From contig JALONL010000007.1 in assembly GCA_025454955.1 (NCBI GenBank), forward strand, positions 67,001-131,000: 64,000 nucleotides of DNA, written 5' to 3'. Of this stretch, positions 53,043 to 61,874 are shown one piece after another. Within the stretch, counting starts at the first letter, position 1. Every line of letters begins with the position of its first letter. Made by a program: the position numbers and the translations under genes. The notes under the pieces are model-generated. The model had not been told where the DNA came from and searched no databases. It was given only the letters and a program-made list of their open reading frames with translations. Origin of the DNA: Bacteroidia bacterium (GTDB lineage: Bacteria; Bacteroidota; Bacteroidia; Palsa-965).

Positions 53043-53867
53043 TTACGCCGGCAGCAATTCAATGGCCCGTTTAAACACCGCAGTAAGTTTAAGTTCGGCC
53101 TTGCCTGCCACTTCAATAATTTCGGCAATATCTACCGGCTTTAAATTATCGGGGTCGCATTCATCGGTAATAACCGAAATGGCGGCGCAGGGCAAACTGC
53201 CGTGATTGGCGGCAATTACTTCGGGCACGGTGCTCATGCCCACCGCATCAGCACCAATGCGGTGCAGGAAACGGTACTCGGCGCGGGTTTCGAGGTTGGG
53301 GCCGGGAACCGATACATACACGCCTTCGCGCAACGCAATCTGCTGTTCGGCGGCGGCCTGTTTGAGCAGCGCATTAAGCACCGGCGAATACGGACGGCTC
53401 ATATCCGGAAAGCGCGGGCCCCACTCGTTCACATTGGCACCAATAAGCGGATTGCCCGGCTGGAGATTGATATGATCGTCGATGAGCATGAGGTCGCCTT
53501 TTTTGAGAGCGGTGTTCATGCCACCTGCGGCATTGGAGATGAAGAGCCATTTTACGCCAAGCAGTTTCATTACGCGCACAGGCAATGTAATTTGCTGCAT
53601 GGTGTAGCCTTCGTAAAAATGAAAGCGGCCTTTGAGTGCAAGTACTTTTCGTCCGGCCAGTGTGCCGTAAATAAGTTTACCCGCATGAAATTCGACCGTG
53701 GCTTCGGGGAAGTGCGGAATATCGCTGTACAGCACTTCAATTTCGGGCACAATTTCGGTAGCCAGATTGCCTAACCCTGTGCCGAGAATAATGCCTGCTT
53801 CGGGAGCCTGAATGCCCCGGCTGCGCAGGTAATCGACGGCTGCATTAACCTGTTGCTGATAGTTCAT
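53043..53867 (-). CDS. punA: Purine nucleoside phosphorylase
   Basis: 274 residues, the usual length for trimeric PNP-I. Motifs: IILGTGLGNL (phosphate loop), EFHAGKLIYGTLAG, LKGRFHFYEGY, SNAAGGMN, VSVPGPNLETRAEYR, VGMSTVPEVIAANH and a C-terminal TDECD. It cleaves purine ribonucleosides with phosphate to base and ribose-1-phosphate. It lies 12 bp downstream of arsM in the same orientation, so it is part of the arsenosugar-type operon, where it could remove adenine from the arsenical adenosine intermediate (inference). Confidence 0.92.
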   Translation of the reverse strand: MNYQQQVNAAVDYLRSRGIQAPEAGIILGTGLGNLATEIVPEIEVLYSDIPHFPEATVEFHAGKLIYGTLAGRKVLALKGRFHFYEGYTMQQITLPVRVMKLLGVKWLFISNAAGGMNTALKKGDLMLIDDHINLQPGNPLIGANVNEWGPRFPDMSRPYSPVLNALLKQAAAEQQIALREGVYVSVPGPNLETRAEYRFLHRIGADAVGMSTVPEVIAANHGSLPCAAISVITDECDPDNLKPVDIAEIIEVAGKAELKLTAVFKRAIELLPA

Positions 53868-53879
53868 GTGTAACGTTTT

Positions 53880-54860
53880 TCAGCAGCAACCGCCGCCGTC
53901 GTAAAAGAATGTGGAGGGTGAAATAAAAATATCGCTGCGATTGAGCGAGGCCAGCGCATTGGCCGTTTTGTCGCACACGGCCAGCGGCTGGTTCTGCAAA
54001 AGCGTATGCCCTTTTTTATCGTCGAAATATTCTTCGCTGCCGAAAAATATGGCTGTTTTTCCGGTAAACACGCAGGGGCCGTCGGCCGGCATCGGATCTT
54101 TTATGGCGCACACTTCCACGCTTTCAATGTAAATGAGCTGATCGGTATCGTAGTGGCCGGGAGCGAGAATGCGGTAGGGACGTTTGGCGCGTATTTCCAC
54201 CGTGCCAAAGCCGGTATCGGTAATCATTTTTATGTATTCGCTCAGCGGTAAAGCACCGCTGAGGCAAAGTGCGCGAAGGCGTTCGTCGTTTTTAAGTGCG
54301 TCGGGCATGGCGGTTTCGCAGGTCGGATCGGAAAGCACCAAACGGCCATGTGGCTTGAGTACGCGGTACATTTCGCGCAGGGCTTTTTTCAAATCTTCGG
54401 TATCGAAAATATTGAACAAACAATTTTGCGCAGCCACATCAATGGAATTATCTGCCACCGGCAGCGACAGCGCATCGCCTTTGCGTATATCCACAAAATC
54501 GTTTTTAAACCAGTCGTTGGTACGCTCAGCCTCTTTCAGGTTTTCTCGGCAGGCATCCATCATTTCATCCACCACATCCACACCAATTACACCAGCCGGG
54601 CGGCGACTGAAATACGAAAACTGAAACACTTCCATTCCTCCGCCCACACCCACATAAAGTATGGAAGGATTGTTTACCAGATCGCGCGGATTAACCGTGC
54701 TGCCGCAGCCGTAATTCATTTCCAGCATTTTCTTCGGCATATTCAAATCGGGCAACTGCCATACAGGCGTGGTGGTGCAGCACAGACCCACATCGGGTTT
54801 CAGCGCAGCATCACGATATACATTCTTTGTGGTTTCGAGATAAGTTTTTGCTACTGTCAT
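53880..54860 (-). CDS. arsM: ArsM-type methyltransferase of arsenosugar biosynthesis
   Basis: 326 residues from the ATG at 54860 (MTVAKTYLETTKNVYRDAAL). SAM-binding motif LYVGVGGGMEVFQFSYF (about 60-80), acidic GVDVVDEM, and LSLPVADNSIDV. Conserved Cys residues in GLCCTTTP and MNYGCGSTV, and a C-terminal GGGCC typical of the family, fit arsenic(III) binding. Family members methylate arsenite to di- or trimethylated species. Neighbouring ArsS and two glycosyltransferases support the arsenosugar version. 19 bp separate it from the upstream glycosyltransferase gene. Confidence 0.9.
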   Translation of the reverse strand: MTVAKTYLETTKNVYRDAALKPDVGLCCTTTPVWQLPDLNMPKKMLEMNYGCGSTVNPRDLVNNPSILYVGVGGGMEVFQFSYFSRRPAGVIGVDVVDEMMDACRENLKEAERTNDWFKNDFVDIRKGDALSLPVADNSIDVAAQNCLFNIFDTEDLKKALREMYRVLKPHGRLVLSDPTCETAMPDALKNDERLRALCLSGALPLSEYIKMITDTGFGTVEIRAKRPYRILAPGHYDTDQLIYIESVEVCAIKDPMPADGPCVFTGKTAIFFGSEEYFDDKKGHTLLQNQPLAVCDKTANALASLNRSDIFISPSTFFYDGGGCC

Positions 54861-54879
54861 GTGGTGTAATATTGATTTA

Positions 54880-55566
54880 CTAATGAAGAGAGTTTTTATA
54901 ATTATCGCGGATGATCTCGGGATCAACCCCGTTTTTAAACTGACGTACGGCGCGCAAATTGGCAAGCTGCACCCGCAGCCAGTTGTTTTTTTCGTATTTA
55001 CGGGCCGAAGTGAGTGTGGCGCAGGGCAACACGGCAAATGAAAAAATTTTCCGCGCACGCTGCATGAGGTCGTACTCTTCCATTATCACAAACTTTTCGT
55101 TAAACCCGTGCAGTTTTCCGAATGCCTCGCGGGTAACGAAAATGGTTTGATCGCCGCCGCGCAGGTAGAGGCTGTTAAAGCGCGTAAACCACGCGTTCAC
55201 CCGCAGCAGCAGGCTGCTGCTTTCAAACTTCTGCCTGCACGCGCCAATGTGATGTCCCTGCTGCACGGCTTTTTTTATTGATGCGAGATAGGATGCAGGA
55301 GGCAATACATCGGCATGAACGAAATAAAGCACATCGCCCCGGGCTTTGGCGGCACCGGCATTGAGTTGTACGGCGCGGCAGGCTTGCTGTGCCTGCACAA
55401 GTGTGGCCTTGTGTTGCAAGGCTATTTCGCAGGTACGGTCGGTGCTGCCGCCGTCGGCTACAATTATTTCGCAGAGGTTTTCATCGGCGTTCTTTGCTAA
55501 ATGAGTGAGCAGGCGGCCGATGTATTTTTCTTCGTTCAGCGTGGGAATTACAACACTCAGTTTCAT
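54880..55566 (-). CDS. Arsenosugar-associated glycosyltransferase (family 2, TIGR04283-like)
   Basis: 228 residues from the ATG at 55566. GT-A fold: LSVVIPTLNEEKYIGRLL at the N-terminus, DGGSTDRT nucleotide-binding stretch, and the HADVLP metal-binding-like motif; ends with a variable basic tail. The pair with the next gene, in an ArsS/ArsM operon, matches the two transferases repeatedly found in these clusters. Its ATG overlaps the upstream gene's stop by 4 bp. Confidence 0.85.
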   Translation of the reverse strand: MKLSVVIPTLNEEKYIGRLLTHLAKNADENLCEIIVADGGSTDRTCEIALQHKATLVQAQQACRAVQLNAGAAKARGDVLYFVHADVLPPASYLASIKKAVQQGHHIGACRQKFESSSLLLRVNAWFTRFNSLYLRGGDQTIFVTREAFGKLHGFNEKFVIMEEYDLMQRARKIFSFAVLPCATLTSARKYEKNNWLRVQLANLRAVRQFKNGVDPEIIRDNYKNSLH

Positions 55567-56168
55567 GGGCCGGTAATGAAATGATGGTGTGTATTCCAGT
55601 CGTCTTCCGTATCCACATCGCTCAGCACGGGCAGTTGGTAGGTCATCAGGCCGAGTTGCTGTGCATCGCGCAGGGTGTCGGAAAGCACGGTATCGGTGCT
55701 CCAGTTTTTTCCGCTGAAAAGTGTGGCATAAAGGCGTTTCATGCCCAGCAGGTAGTAGCCGCCATCGGCAGCGGGGCCGGCCACAAGGTCGTAAAGTTCG
55801 AGTGCCGAAAAGGCTTCTTTTAAAATGGACGCAGAAATTGCGGGGCAATCGGTGCCCACAATTACAGCCGCATCGCAGCCGGCAGCAAATACATCGGCAA
55901 AGGCATTGCACATACGCTGCCCGAGATCGTCGCCGCGCTGTACGCGTATTACGTAATCGGTGCGGCTTTCAAATTCTGCTTCGTAATAATCGCTGTAAAA
56001 CAGCCATTTTGAAGCTGTAATTTGTTGTGCAGCATTGTGTGTATGCGCAGTAAGCAGACGGTAAATGCGCAGGGCTTCATTGGGCCCGGTGGTGCGGGCA
56101 AGGCGTGTTTTCACCTTGCCGTGCACGGCATTTTTCTGAAACACGAGTAAAGCCTGTTTCTGCGTCAT
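55563..56168 (-). CDS. Arsenosugar-associated glycosyltransferase (TIGR04282-like)
   Basis: 201 residues from the ATG at 56168. Start LLVFQKNAVHGKVKTRLA matches the nucleotidyl/glycosyltransferase-like family (DUF2064); VGTDCPAI is the DxD-like motif and DGGYYLLG a conserved turn. Family members are found beside ArsS. Overlap with the downstream glycosyltransferase by 4 bp implies coupling. Confidence 0.85.
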   Translation of the reverse strand: MTQKQALLVFQKNAVHGKVKTRLARTTGPNEALRIYRLLTAHTHNAAQQITASKWLFYSDYYEAEFESRTDYVIRVQRGDDLGQRMCNAFADVFAAGCDAAVIVGTDCPAISASILKEAFSALELYDLVAGPAADGGYYLLGMKRLYATLFSGKNWSTDTVLSDTLRDAQQLGLMTYQLPVLSDVDTEDDWNTHHHFITGP

Positions 56169-56211
56169 AACCTGAACTGCGTGACAATGCGCGAAAGATA
56201 GTGGTTTCTGC

Positions 56212-57264
56212 TCAGGCCACCGAGCCGCCGCAGCTCGAACCTGCACCGGCCGTGCATCCAAAGCAATGCTGGTTAACCACAATGCTGCGCTGCGAAAGTG
56301 TTTCGGTATTCCATTCCGATACATGCTGCGATCCGGGTGCATCCACTTTCAGGTCGAGCATCTGGTTGAAATCGCAGTCGTACAGGTAACCGTCCCAGCT
56401 TACCGAAACCGTATTCCTGCACATCACATTGGCTGCGGCCGCCGGGTTGTAGGCTCCAATGAGTTTGTCCATGTAGCCTTCGTAATTGCCGCTTTCAATC
56501 AGGTAATCGAGAAAGCGGCTTACCGGCAAATTGGTAATGGCAAACAGGTTGTTGAATTCAATTTCCCAGCCTTTGCGGAGTTTCTGTTTAAACTCATGCT
56601 CAAGCCCGGCCTGATCGGCAGGAAGAAATGCGCCGGAAGGATTGTACACCAGATTAAGTGTAAGCCCTGTTCCCGGCATACCATAGCCCACGGCATTCAG
56701 CATTTTAAGTGCGCGTATGGAACGTTCAAACACACCTTCACCGCGTTGTGAGTCGGTGCGTGCCGCCGAAAAATACGGAAGCGATGAAACCACCTCCACA
56801 TTATGCGCTTTAAAAAACTCAGGCAGGTCGTGGTATTTCGGGTTCGATACAATGATGGTGAGGTTGCAGCGCACCAATATTTTTTTGCCCGAAGCCGAGA
56901 GTTCTTCCACAAACCAGCGGAAGTCGGGATTCATTTCGGGAGCGCCTCCGGTAATATCCACCGTGTGTGCGCCGCTCCGGTTGGCCGCGTCAATGCATTG
57001 CTGCATGGTTTGGCGGGTCATAATTTCTTTCCGGTCGGGCCCGGCATCCACATGGCAGTGCTTGCATACCTGATTGCACATTTTGCCCACGTTTACCTGA
57101 AAAATTTCGATCTGCGTGGGCGTAAGCGGAAACAGGCTGCTTTCGCGGAGCTTGGTGGTAAAGGCATGAGGCTCGTTGCCAAACGGTATGGCCTGACTGA
57201 GAATCTGAAGCTGCCTTTGCGTATCGGATAAGGCGCTGTGCCGCGCCAGAAGTGATTTTGTCAT
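56212..57264 (-). CDS. arsS: ArsS-type radical SAM protein of arsenosugar biosynthesis
   Basis: 350 residues. The radical SAM cluster motif CNQVCKHCHVDAGP (about 63-76) binds the 4Fe-4S cluster; GGAPEMNPDF is the SAM-binding GGE-like motif; the Cys-rich C-terminus (CFGCTAGAGSSCGG) is typical. ArsS joins the 5'-deoxyadenosyl group of SAM to dimethylarsenite. It follows the peroxidase-like gene by 14 bp. Confidence 0.92.
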   Translation of the reverse strand: MTKSLLARHSALSDTQRQLQILSQAIPFGNEPHAFTTKLRESSLFPLTPTQIEIFQVNVGKMCNQVCKHCHVDAGPDRKEIMTRQTMQQCIDAANRSGAHTVDITGGAPEMNPDFRWFVEELSASGKKILVRCNLTIIVSNPKYHDLPEFFKAHNVEVVSSLPYFSAARTDSQRGEGVFERSIRALKMLNAVGYGMPGTGLTLNLVYNPSGAFLPADQAGLEHEFKQKLRKGWEIEFNNLFAITNLPVSRFLDYLIESGNYEGYMDKLIGAYNPAAAANVMCRNTVSVSWDGYLYDCDFNQMLDLKVDAPGSQHVSEWNTETLSQRSIVVNQHCFGCTAGAGSSCGGSVA

Positions 57265-57278
57265 TGACGGAGTTCCGT

Positions 57279-57611
57279 TTACATAGAAAGCTCTTTGTAC
57301 TTATTCATCATCTGCACGCCATGCACGAGCGAAGCACCGCCGCGGATAGCCGCAGTTACATGCACCGCTTCCATCATCTGTGCTTCGTCGCAGCCTTTTT
57401 CGAGTGCGTCGGAAGTATAAGCATCTATGCAATAAGGGCACTGCACGGCATGGGCCACAGCCAGTGCTATAAGCGATTTTTCGCGGGCGGTTAACGCGCC
57501 TTCTTTAAACACATCGCCATAATAATCGAAAAACTTTTTGGCCAGATTCGGCTCAAAATCGGCTATGTTTCCAAACTTCTTGAGATCCTCGGGATTGTAG
57601 TAGGTTTTCAT
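57279..57611 (-). CDS. Arsenosugar-associated AhpD-like peroxidase
   Basis: 110 residues of the carboxymuconolactone decarboxylase/AhpD family. The redox CPYC motif in AVQCPYCIDAYT (about 57-60) and the His six positions after GGA (GGASLVHGV) are visible. It is first in the operon, upstream of arsS. It may keep arsenic species or the radical enzyme in the right redox state; this is inferred from context. Confidence 0.88.
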   Translation of the reverse strand: MKTYYNPEDLKKFGNIADFEPNLAKKFFDYYGDVFKEGALTAREKSLIALAVAHAVQCPYCIDAYTSDALEKGCDEAQMMEAVHVTAAIRGGASLVHGVQMMNKYKELSM

Positions 57612-57716
57612 TTGCGGTGATGGTTAAGTAATGATGTGTAATATACGCAGTTCTCTTAAAAACGGATTTAGCAAAACCAACCGGGGGCGAATTTCGTTTA
57701 TCTGAGATAACACTAA

Positions 57717-58853
57717 TTGAAGATCGTGAATTACAACACCGTCCCTTTCCGCAAGAAACTCATTATCATACTATTATCCATCCTTTCCCCCTATATTATT
57801 CATGCACAGGAAAAAGATTCTGTACCCGCAGAACCGGTAAAAAAAGTAAAGCGCAACAGGTTTTATGGCTTTCCGGTGTTTTTTTATTTGCCCGAAACCC
57901 GTTTCGGAATCGGAGGGGCGGGCATTTATTCTTTCCGGTTTAAAAACGACAGCAACAATGCCCGGCCTTCGCGGGTTAATATAGGATTTGCCGTTACTCA
58001 AAACCGTCAGCTATTATTGTACTTACCCTATCAGCTATTCCCACAAAACGGCAAGTTTAACATTTATGGTGAAGCAGGTTGGTACCGATACAATTTCTTC
58101 TTCTTTGGCGTGGGCAATGAACAGGCTCCCGATTTTAGGGAACGCTATGCCGTAGATTTTCCACGCCTCCGTGTAAATGCCCTGCGCAGGTTTCGTCCCG
58201 GACTGTATGCCGGAGTGAGGCTTTGGTACGAAGACTGGTCGCTTTCTGAATTAGATCCCAACGGACAATTAGTTCAGAAAACCATTCCAGGGAGCTGTGG
58301 AGGACGTGTAAGCGGTCTTGGAGTAGTTATGAATTACGATACGAGAAACAATATTTTCTTTCCCGAAAAAGGTGTGCTCATTGAAGCTGCTTTTCAGAGT
58401 TTCAGCAAAAACACAGGAAGCGAATTTACCTTTACCCGCACGCTTCTTGATGCTGCCGTGTACGTAAAACCTTTAAAATCGGCCGTGGTGGCAGTAAATG
58501 CCATTGCCGACTTCAACACAGGCGCACCGCCGTTTTACCTCATGGCACTCATGGGCGGCACCAAACGTATGCGCGGTTTTTACGAAGGTCGTTTCCGCGA
58601 CAACAACCTCGTACTGCTTCAAACCGAGTGGCGGCAGCACATCTGGAAACGTTTCGGAGCCGTGGCTTTCGGCGGCACCGGCATTGTGGCCGATAAGTTA
58701 AACCACCTGCGCATTGCCGATACGCGTTTTACTTACGGACTCGGTTTGCGCTTTACACTCGATAAAAAAGAACACATCAACATACGGCTCGATTATGGGC
58801 GCGGCACATACAACAGTTCAGGTTTTTACCTGACCATTGGTGAGGCGTTTTAA
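57717..58853 (+). CDS. Omp85/BamA-like outer-membrane protein
   Basis: 378 residues; the start is non-ATG (TTG 57717, or GTG 57726), as no ATG precedes the signal peptide (LIIILLSILSPYIIHAQ). A short linker then leads to a barrel with surface-antigen (BamA-type) strands: PETRFGIGGAGIYSFRF, VVMNYDTRNNIFFPEKG, TKRMRGFYEGRFRDNN, and a final Phe. The RGFYEGRFRD stretch matches the Omp85 lid-lock motif (R-G-F/Y). POTRA domains are absent. Divergent from the arsenosugar operon; the 105-bp gap must hold both promoters. Confidence 0.85.
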   Translation: MKIVNYNTVPFRKKLIIILLSILSPYIIHAQEKDSVPAEPVKKVKRNRFYGFPVFFYLPETRFGIGGAGIYSFRFKNDSNNARPSRVNIGFAVTQNRQLLLYLPYQLFPQNGKFNIYGEAGWYRYNFFFFGVGNEQAPDFRERYAVDFPRLRVNALRRFRPGLYAGVRLWYEDWSLSELDPNGQLVQKTIPGSCGGRVSGLGVVMNYDTRNNIFFPEKGVLIEAAFQSFSKNTGSEFTFTRTLLDAAVYVKPLKSAVVAVNAIADFNTGAPPFYLMALMGGTKRMRGFYEGRFRDNNLVLLQTEWRQHIWKRFGAVAFGGTGIVADKLNHLRIADTRFTYGLGLRFTLDKKEHINIRLDYGRGTYNSSGFYLTIGEAF

Positions 58854-58897
58854 ATAACAGATAAATTTCCTGCCCGGGTTCAATCCTGAAAGGCAAT

Positions 58898-58926
58898 AAA
58901 AAAAGCGGCCGATAGCCGCTTTTTTT
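58898..58926. terminator. Bidirectional terminator
   Basis: AAAAAAAGCGGC and GCCGCTTTTTTT with a 5-base loop lie between two converging genes, with T-tracts on both strands. Confidence 0.9.
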
Positions 58927-58941
58927 ATTTGTGTACTCTTA

Positions 58942-59781
58942 TCAGTGTAAATATATTTTTCTTGTAGAAACAGTTCCGTTTGTTTCTACCCGCACGAAAT
59001 AACATCCGGTGGATAATGTATTCAATTCAATGCGCGAAGTGGCATCGTTAAGTTCGCGCACGAGCACTTCCTGTCCCATGCTGTTATATACGCTTACGCG
59101 GGCGGCTTCGGGTGTTTGCGGGAATGTCACAAACAGCACTCCGTCGAAGGTATGTATGTTTGCCGCATCGGCCGAAACTTCATTCAGGCCCACTGTTAAT
59201 CCGGCACCAATGCCCAGTGTGGGGTTTTGGTTGTAGGCCAGGTCTTTTACAATAATGGTATCGGCGCCCGCACTAACGCTGAGACGCACCCAGCCGTAAT
59301 AAATTTGTGTGCTGGCCACAAAGCGAACACCCACGTATTTATCTGTGGCCCCAATCCATTCGCCAAACGCACCGAGCGACGGGGCAATGGCTCCAAGAAT
59401 ATGTGCACCATTATTGGCATACTGCGGATTCCATGTAGAGCCCACATCAATCATATCGCCCAATGTAAGCGTATCGGTAAACGGATAAGTCTGATAGGTG
59501 AAACCGGCCGTACCCGCTGCAGGAGGTGTTTCTACATTAATGAGCGCAAGCTGTGCCGGAACTGCATATTGGGTAATGGTGGTATCCAGGGTTTGAAAGG
59601 TAAAATCAATAGTACCGTTCAAATCCATATCCAGCCGATACTGTGCCGTATCCGCCACCAAAAAATCGGGCGAAATATCGCGATATACAATTTGTGCATT
59701 TAACCCGCCGGCTGTGGCGGTTACTGCTCCTGCCAGTGCCGAATAGGCTTTGAGCTTATCTTTTCGTGTAGCTGTAGTCAT
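58942..59781 (-). CDS. T9SS-sorted secreted protein, tandem family member 1
   Basis: 279 residues. N-terminus KLKAYSALAGAVTATAGGLNAQIVYRDI is an atypical weakly hydrophobic leader shared by the family. The middle is a beta-rich domain (DLNGTIDFTFQTL ... KYVGVRF ... YGWVRLSVSAGADTIIVKDLAYNQNP). The last 70 residues are a type A sorting domain (FDGVLFVTFPQTPEAARVSVYNSMGQEV ..., in part). First of six tandem paralogues on this strand. Function is unknown. Confidence 0.8.
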   Translation of the reverse strand: MTTATRKDKLKAYSALAGAVTATAGGLNAQIVYRDISPDFLVADTAQYRLDMDLNGTIDFTFQTLDTTITQYAVPAQLALINVETPPAAGTAGFTYQTYPFTDTLTLGDMIDVGSTWNPQYANNGAHILGAIAPSLGAFGEWIGATDKYVGVRFVASTQIYYGWVRLSVSAGADTIIVKDLAYNQNPTLGIGAGLTVGLNEVSADAANIHTFDGVLFVTFPQTPEAARVSVYNSMGQEVLVRELNDATSRIELNTLSTGCYFVRVETNGTVSTRKIYLH

Positions 59782-59835
59782 GCTTAGTATGAGTTTTGCG
59801 AACTAAATGTACGTATTCTGCCTTTAGCCGCAAAG

Positions 59836-59872
59836 CACAAATCCCGACAACGTGATGTTGCCGGGATTTGTG
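59836..59872. terminator. Hairpin between tandem T9SS genes
   Basis: CACAAATCCCG pairs with CGGGATTTGTG across a 15-base loop. There is no T-tract, so it may be a weak terminator or a stability element. Confidence 0.4.
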
Positions 59873-59986
59873 AACAGTAAAAATGTCAAATCGCTTTTAC
59901 CGCAGGCCGGTATTGTGGCGGCAGTAATGACTGATAATCTTATCCCCGGTTACTATAATATAATTTTGAGGTAAGTTCTTCCGGCT

Positions 59987-60823
59987 CTAAAGATAAATTT
60001 TGCGCGATGTAACGGTGCCGTCGGCTTCGGTCAATTGAACCAGATAAACGCCTGCGGGCAACTCTCCAAGTTCAATCCTTTCCACCCTTTCAGTAACCGG
60101 ATAGGTAAGCACTGTCTGCCCCATTGTGTTATATACATGAATTGAAGCGCCGGAAGTCACTTCGGGCAAATTTACAAACAGCGCACGGTCATATACATGC
60201 ATATACGGCTGCTGTACTTCTGTTTCTGTTTCAGAAGTAATCACAGTTTGTCCGGCAATAATGTATTGATTGGGTTGCGAATTATAGGCGTAGTCTTTAA
60301 TCAGCAGCGAATCGGATCCGATTGACAGGGAAAGCCTTACCCAGCCATAATGAGGCTGATTGTTTACAGTAAACCTCACGCCCATGAATTTATCCGAAAG
60401 CCCCGGCCATTGTCCGATAGTATAGTTACCCGACACATTCACGTACCCGAGATACAAATTCCCGTTTTGCGCACTTTGCTGAATCCAGTCGGTATTCTGA
60501 GCACCAATGGTATCACCTGCATTGAGCGCAATTATTTCGGGCGTGGCATAGGCGTAAACCTGAAAAGCCCTTACTGCATTGGCCCCAGGAGGCTGTATGC
60601 TGAGCGATGAGTAACCATTGCCATTGGTTGAACTGGAATAACAGTTAACAATCATTTCCGGGTTACCGGCATTGTCCATGTTAATGCTGTACGTTCCACC
60701 GATAATCAGGGTATCGGGATTGATGTCGGTATAAACAATCTGTGCACCGGCACCCGAAGCAAGGGTCATGCCGCCTACGGCGGCCGAATACTTTTTGAGT
60801 TTGTGTTGTAGATTTGTGTTCAT
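59987..60823 (-). CDS. T9SS-sorted secreted protein, tandem family member 2
   Basis: 278 residues from the ATG at 60823 (MNTNLQHKLKKYSAAVGGMT). Same layout as its neighbours: QIVYTDINPDTL after the leader, calcium-like DNAGNPEM, KFMGVRFTVNNQPHYGWVRLSLS, and the sorting domain VYNTMGQTVLTYP ... LPAGVYLVQL. Confidence 0.8.
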   Translation of the reverse strand: MNTNLQHKLKKYSAAVGGMTLASGAGAQIVYTDINPDTLIIGGTYSINMDNAGNPEMIVNCYSSSTNGNGYSSLSIQPPGANAVRAFQVYAYATPEIIALNAGDTIGAQNTDWIQQSAQNGNLYLGYVNVSGNYTIGQWPGLSDKFMGVRFTVNNQPHYGWVRLSLSIGSDSLLIKDYAYNSQPNQYIIAGQTVITSETETEVQQPYMHVYDRALFVNLPEVTSGASIHVYNTMGQTVLTYPVTERVERIELGELPAGVYLVQLTEADGTVTSRKIYL

Positions 60824-60892
60824 ATTTGCCTGTTTTACAGGCAATATACAACAATAACCTATTCCCCTATCAAATAAGTAGATTTTCGTATT

Positions 60893-60927
60893 AAAAAAAA
60901 TCCGCACCCGGAAAATTCCGGGCGCGG
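60893..60927 (-). terminator. Rho-independent terminator
   Basis: CCGCaCCCGGAA and TTCCGGGcGCGG form a 12-bp stem with one mismatch, followed on the minus strand by eight Ts. It ends the 60950 gene. Confidence 0.8.
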
Positions 60928-60949
60928 CAAGAAGAAAATTACTTTTAGC

Positions 60950-61801
60950 TTAGAGATACACTTTACGTGTAACCATTTCGCCGTTGGGCTGAATGATTTG
61001 TACGAGATACACACCCGAAGCCAGTTCGCCCAGCGACACGCGCATGGAGGCTTCGTTGATGCTCTCGGTATAAACTGCCTGACCGGTGGTGTTAAACACC
61101 TGCAAGGTTCCGCCAAGTGGCATTTCCGGGGTGAGGTTTACAAAGAGGGTGCGGTCATACACATGCACTGCGGGCGTACCGGCGGGCTGTTCGGCCAGGC
61201 CAACAGCGGTGGTTTGACCGGCAGTTAAACCCTGCCCGGCCACCGAGTTGTAGGCATATTCCTTTATGGTTATCTGCTGACCGTTTGCGCTTACCGAAAG
61301 GCGGGCCCAGCCATAATGTGTTTGTGCTCCGGCGGCAAAACGAATGCCGATGTATTTATCACTGACCCCTATCCAGTTTCCGAAAGCAGGGCCGGGCTGA
61401 GGTGCAACTGCGGCAAGGTACTGTGTGCCGTTGTTTATAGTTGCATTTTGCCAGTCGGGGGCAGAGGGGCGAATACTGTCGCCTGCATTAAGTGCCGTGG
61501 GTACGGGGTATGCATTCATAAACAAATTACCAAGAACGGCATTGGTGTTTGGTGCATTTACTTCCACAACAGCATAGGCATAAGTACCCCCTGAGGCTGA
61601 ATCAGTGTAGAATATTGCGTAAAGATCCAATTCCACAGCGCTGTTTCCATCCAAATCGAGTGCGTACAACGCGTTCGAGTCAAGAACCACATCAGGCATA
61701 AGATCAGTATGCACAATTTGCCCGTGTACAGCAGCTGCAGCCGTAAGCGAACCGGCTGTAATGGAGTAAGCCTTTAATTTTTGGGTAAGTGTTTTATCCA
61801 T
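60950..61801 (-). CDS. T9SS-sorted secreted protein, tandem family member 3
   Basis: 283 residues (MDKTLTQKLKAYSITAGSLT). Core DLDGNSAVELDLYAI, KYIGIRFAAGAQTHYGWARLSVS, and type A sorting domain (VFNTTGQAVYTE ... LASGVYLVQI). About the same length as the flanking copies and closest to members 4-6 in the leader. Confidence 0.8.
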   Translation of the reverse strand: MDKTLTQKLKAYSITAGSLTAAAAVHGQIVHTDLMPDVVLDSNALYALDLDGNSAVELDLYAIFYTDSASGGTYAYAVVEVNAPNTNAVLGNLFMNAYPVPTALNAGDSIRPSAPDWQNATINNGTQYLAAVAPQPGPAFGNWIGVSDKYIGIRFAAGAQTHYGWARLSVSANGQQITIKEYAYNSVAGQGLTAGQTTAVGLAEQPAGTPAVHVYDRTLFVNLTPEMPLGGTLQVFNTTGQAVYTESINEASMRVSLGELASGVYLVQIIQPNGEMVTRKVYL

Positions 61802-61874
61802 TCTAACAGAGTTTAGGACTACAAGAGGTAATTATTAATTACAGTTGCAACCCGTTGATTAGCTTGGGATATTA

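Noticed and set aside
53880..54860. Selenocysteine in the ArsM C-terminus
   Set aside because: Related families sometimes carry Sec, but here the codons give Gly-Gly-Gly-Cys-Cys and the true stop follows; no in-frame UGA is needed.
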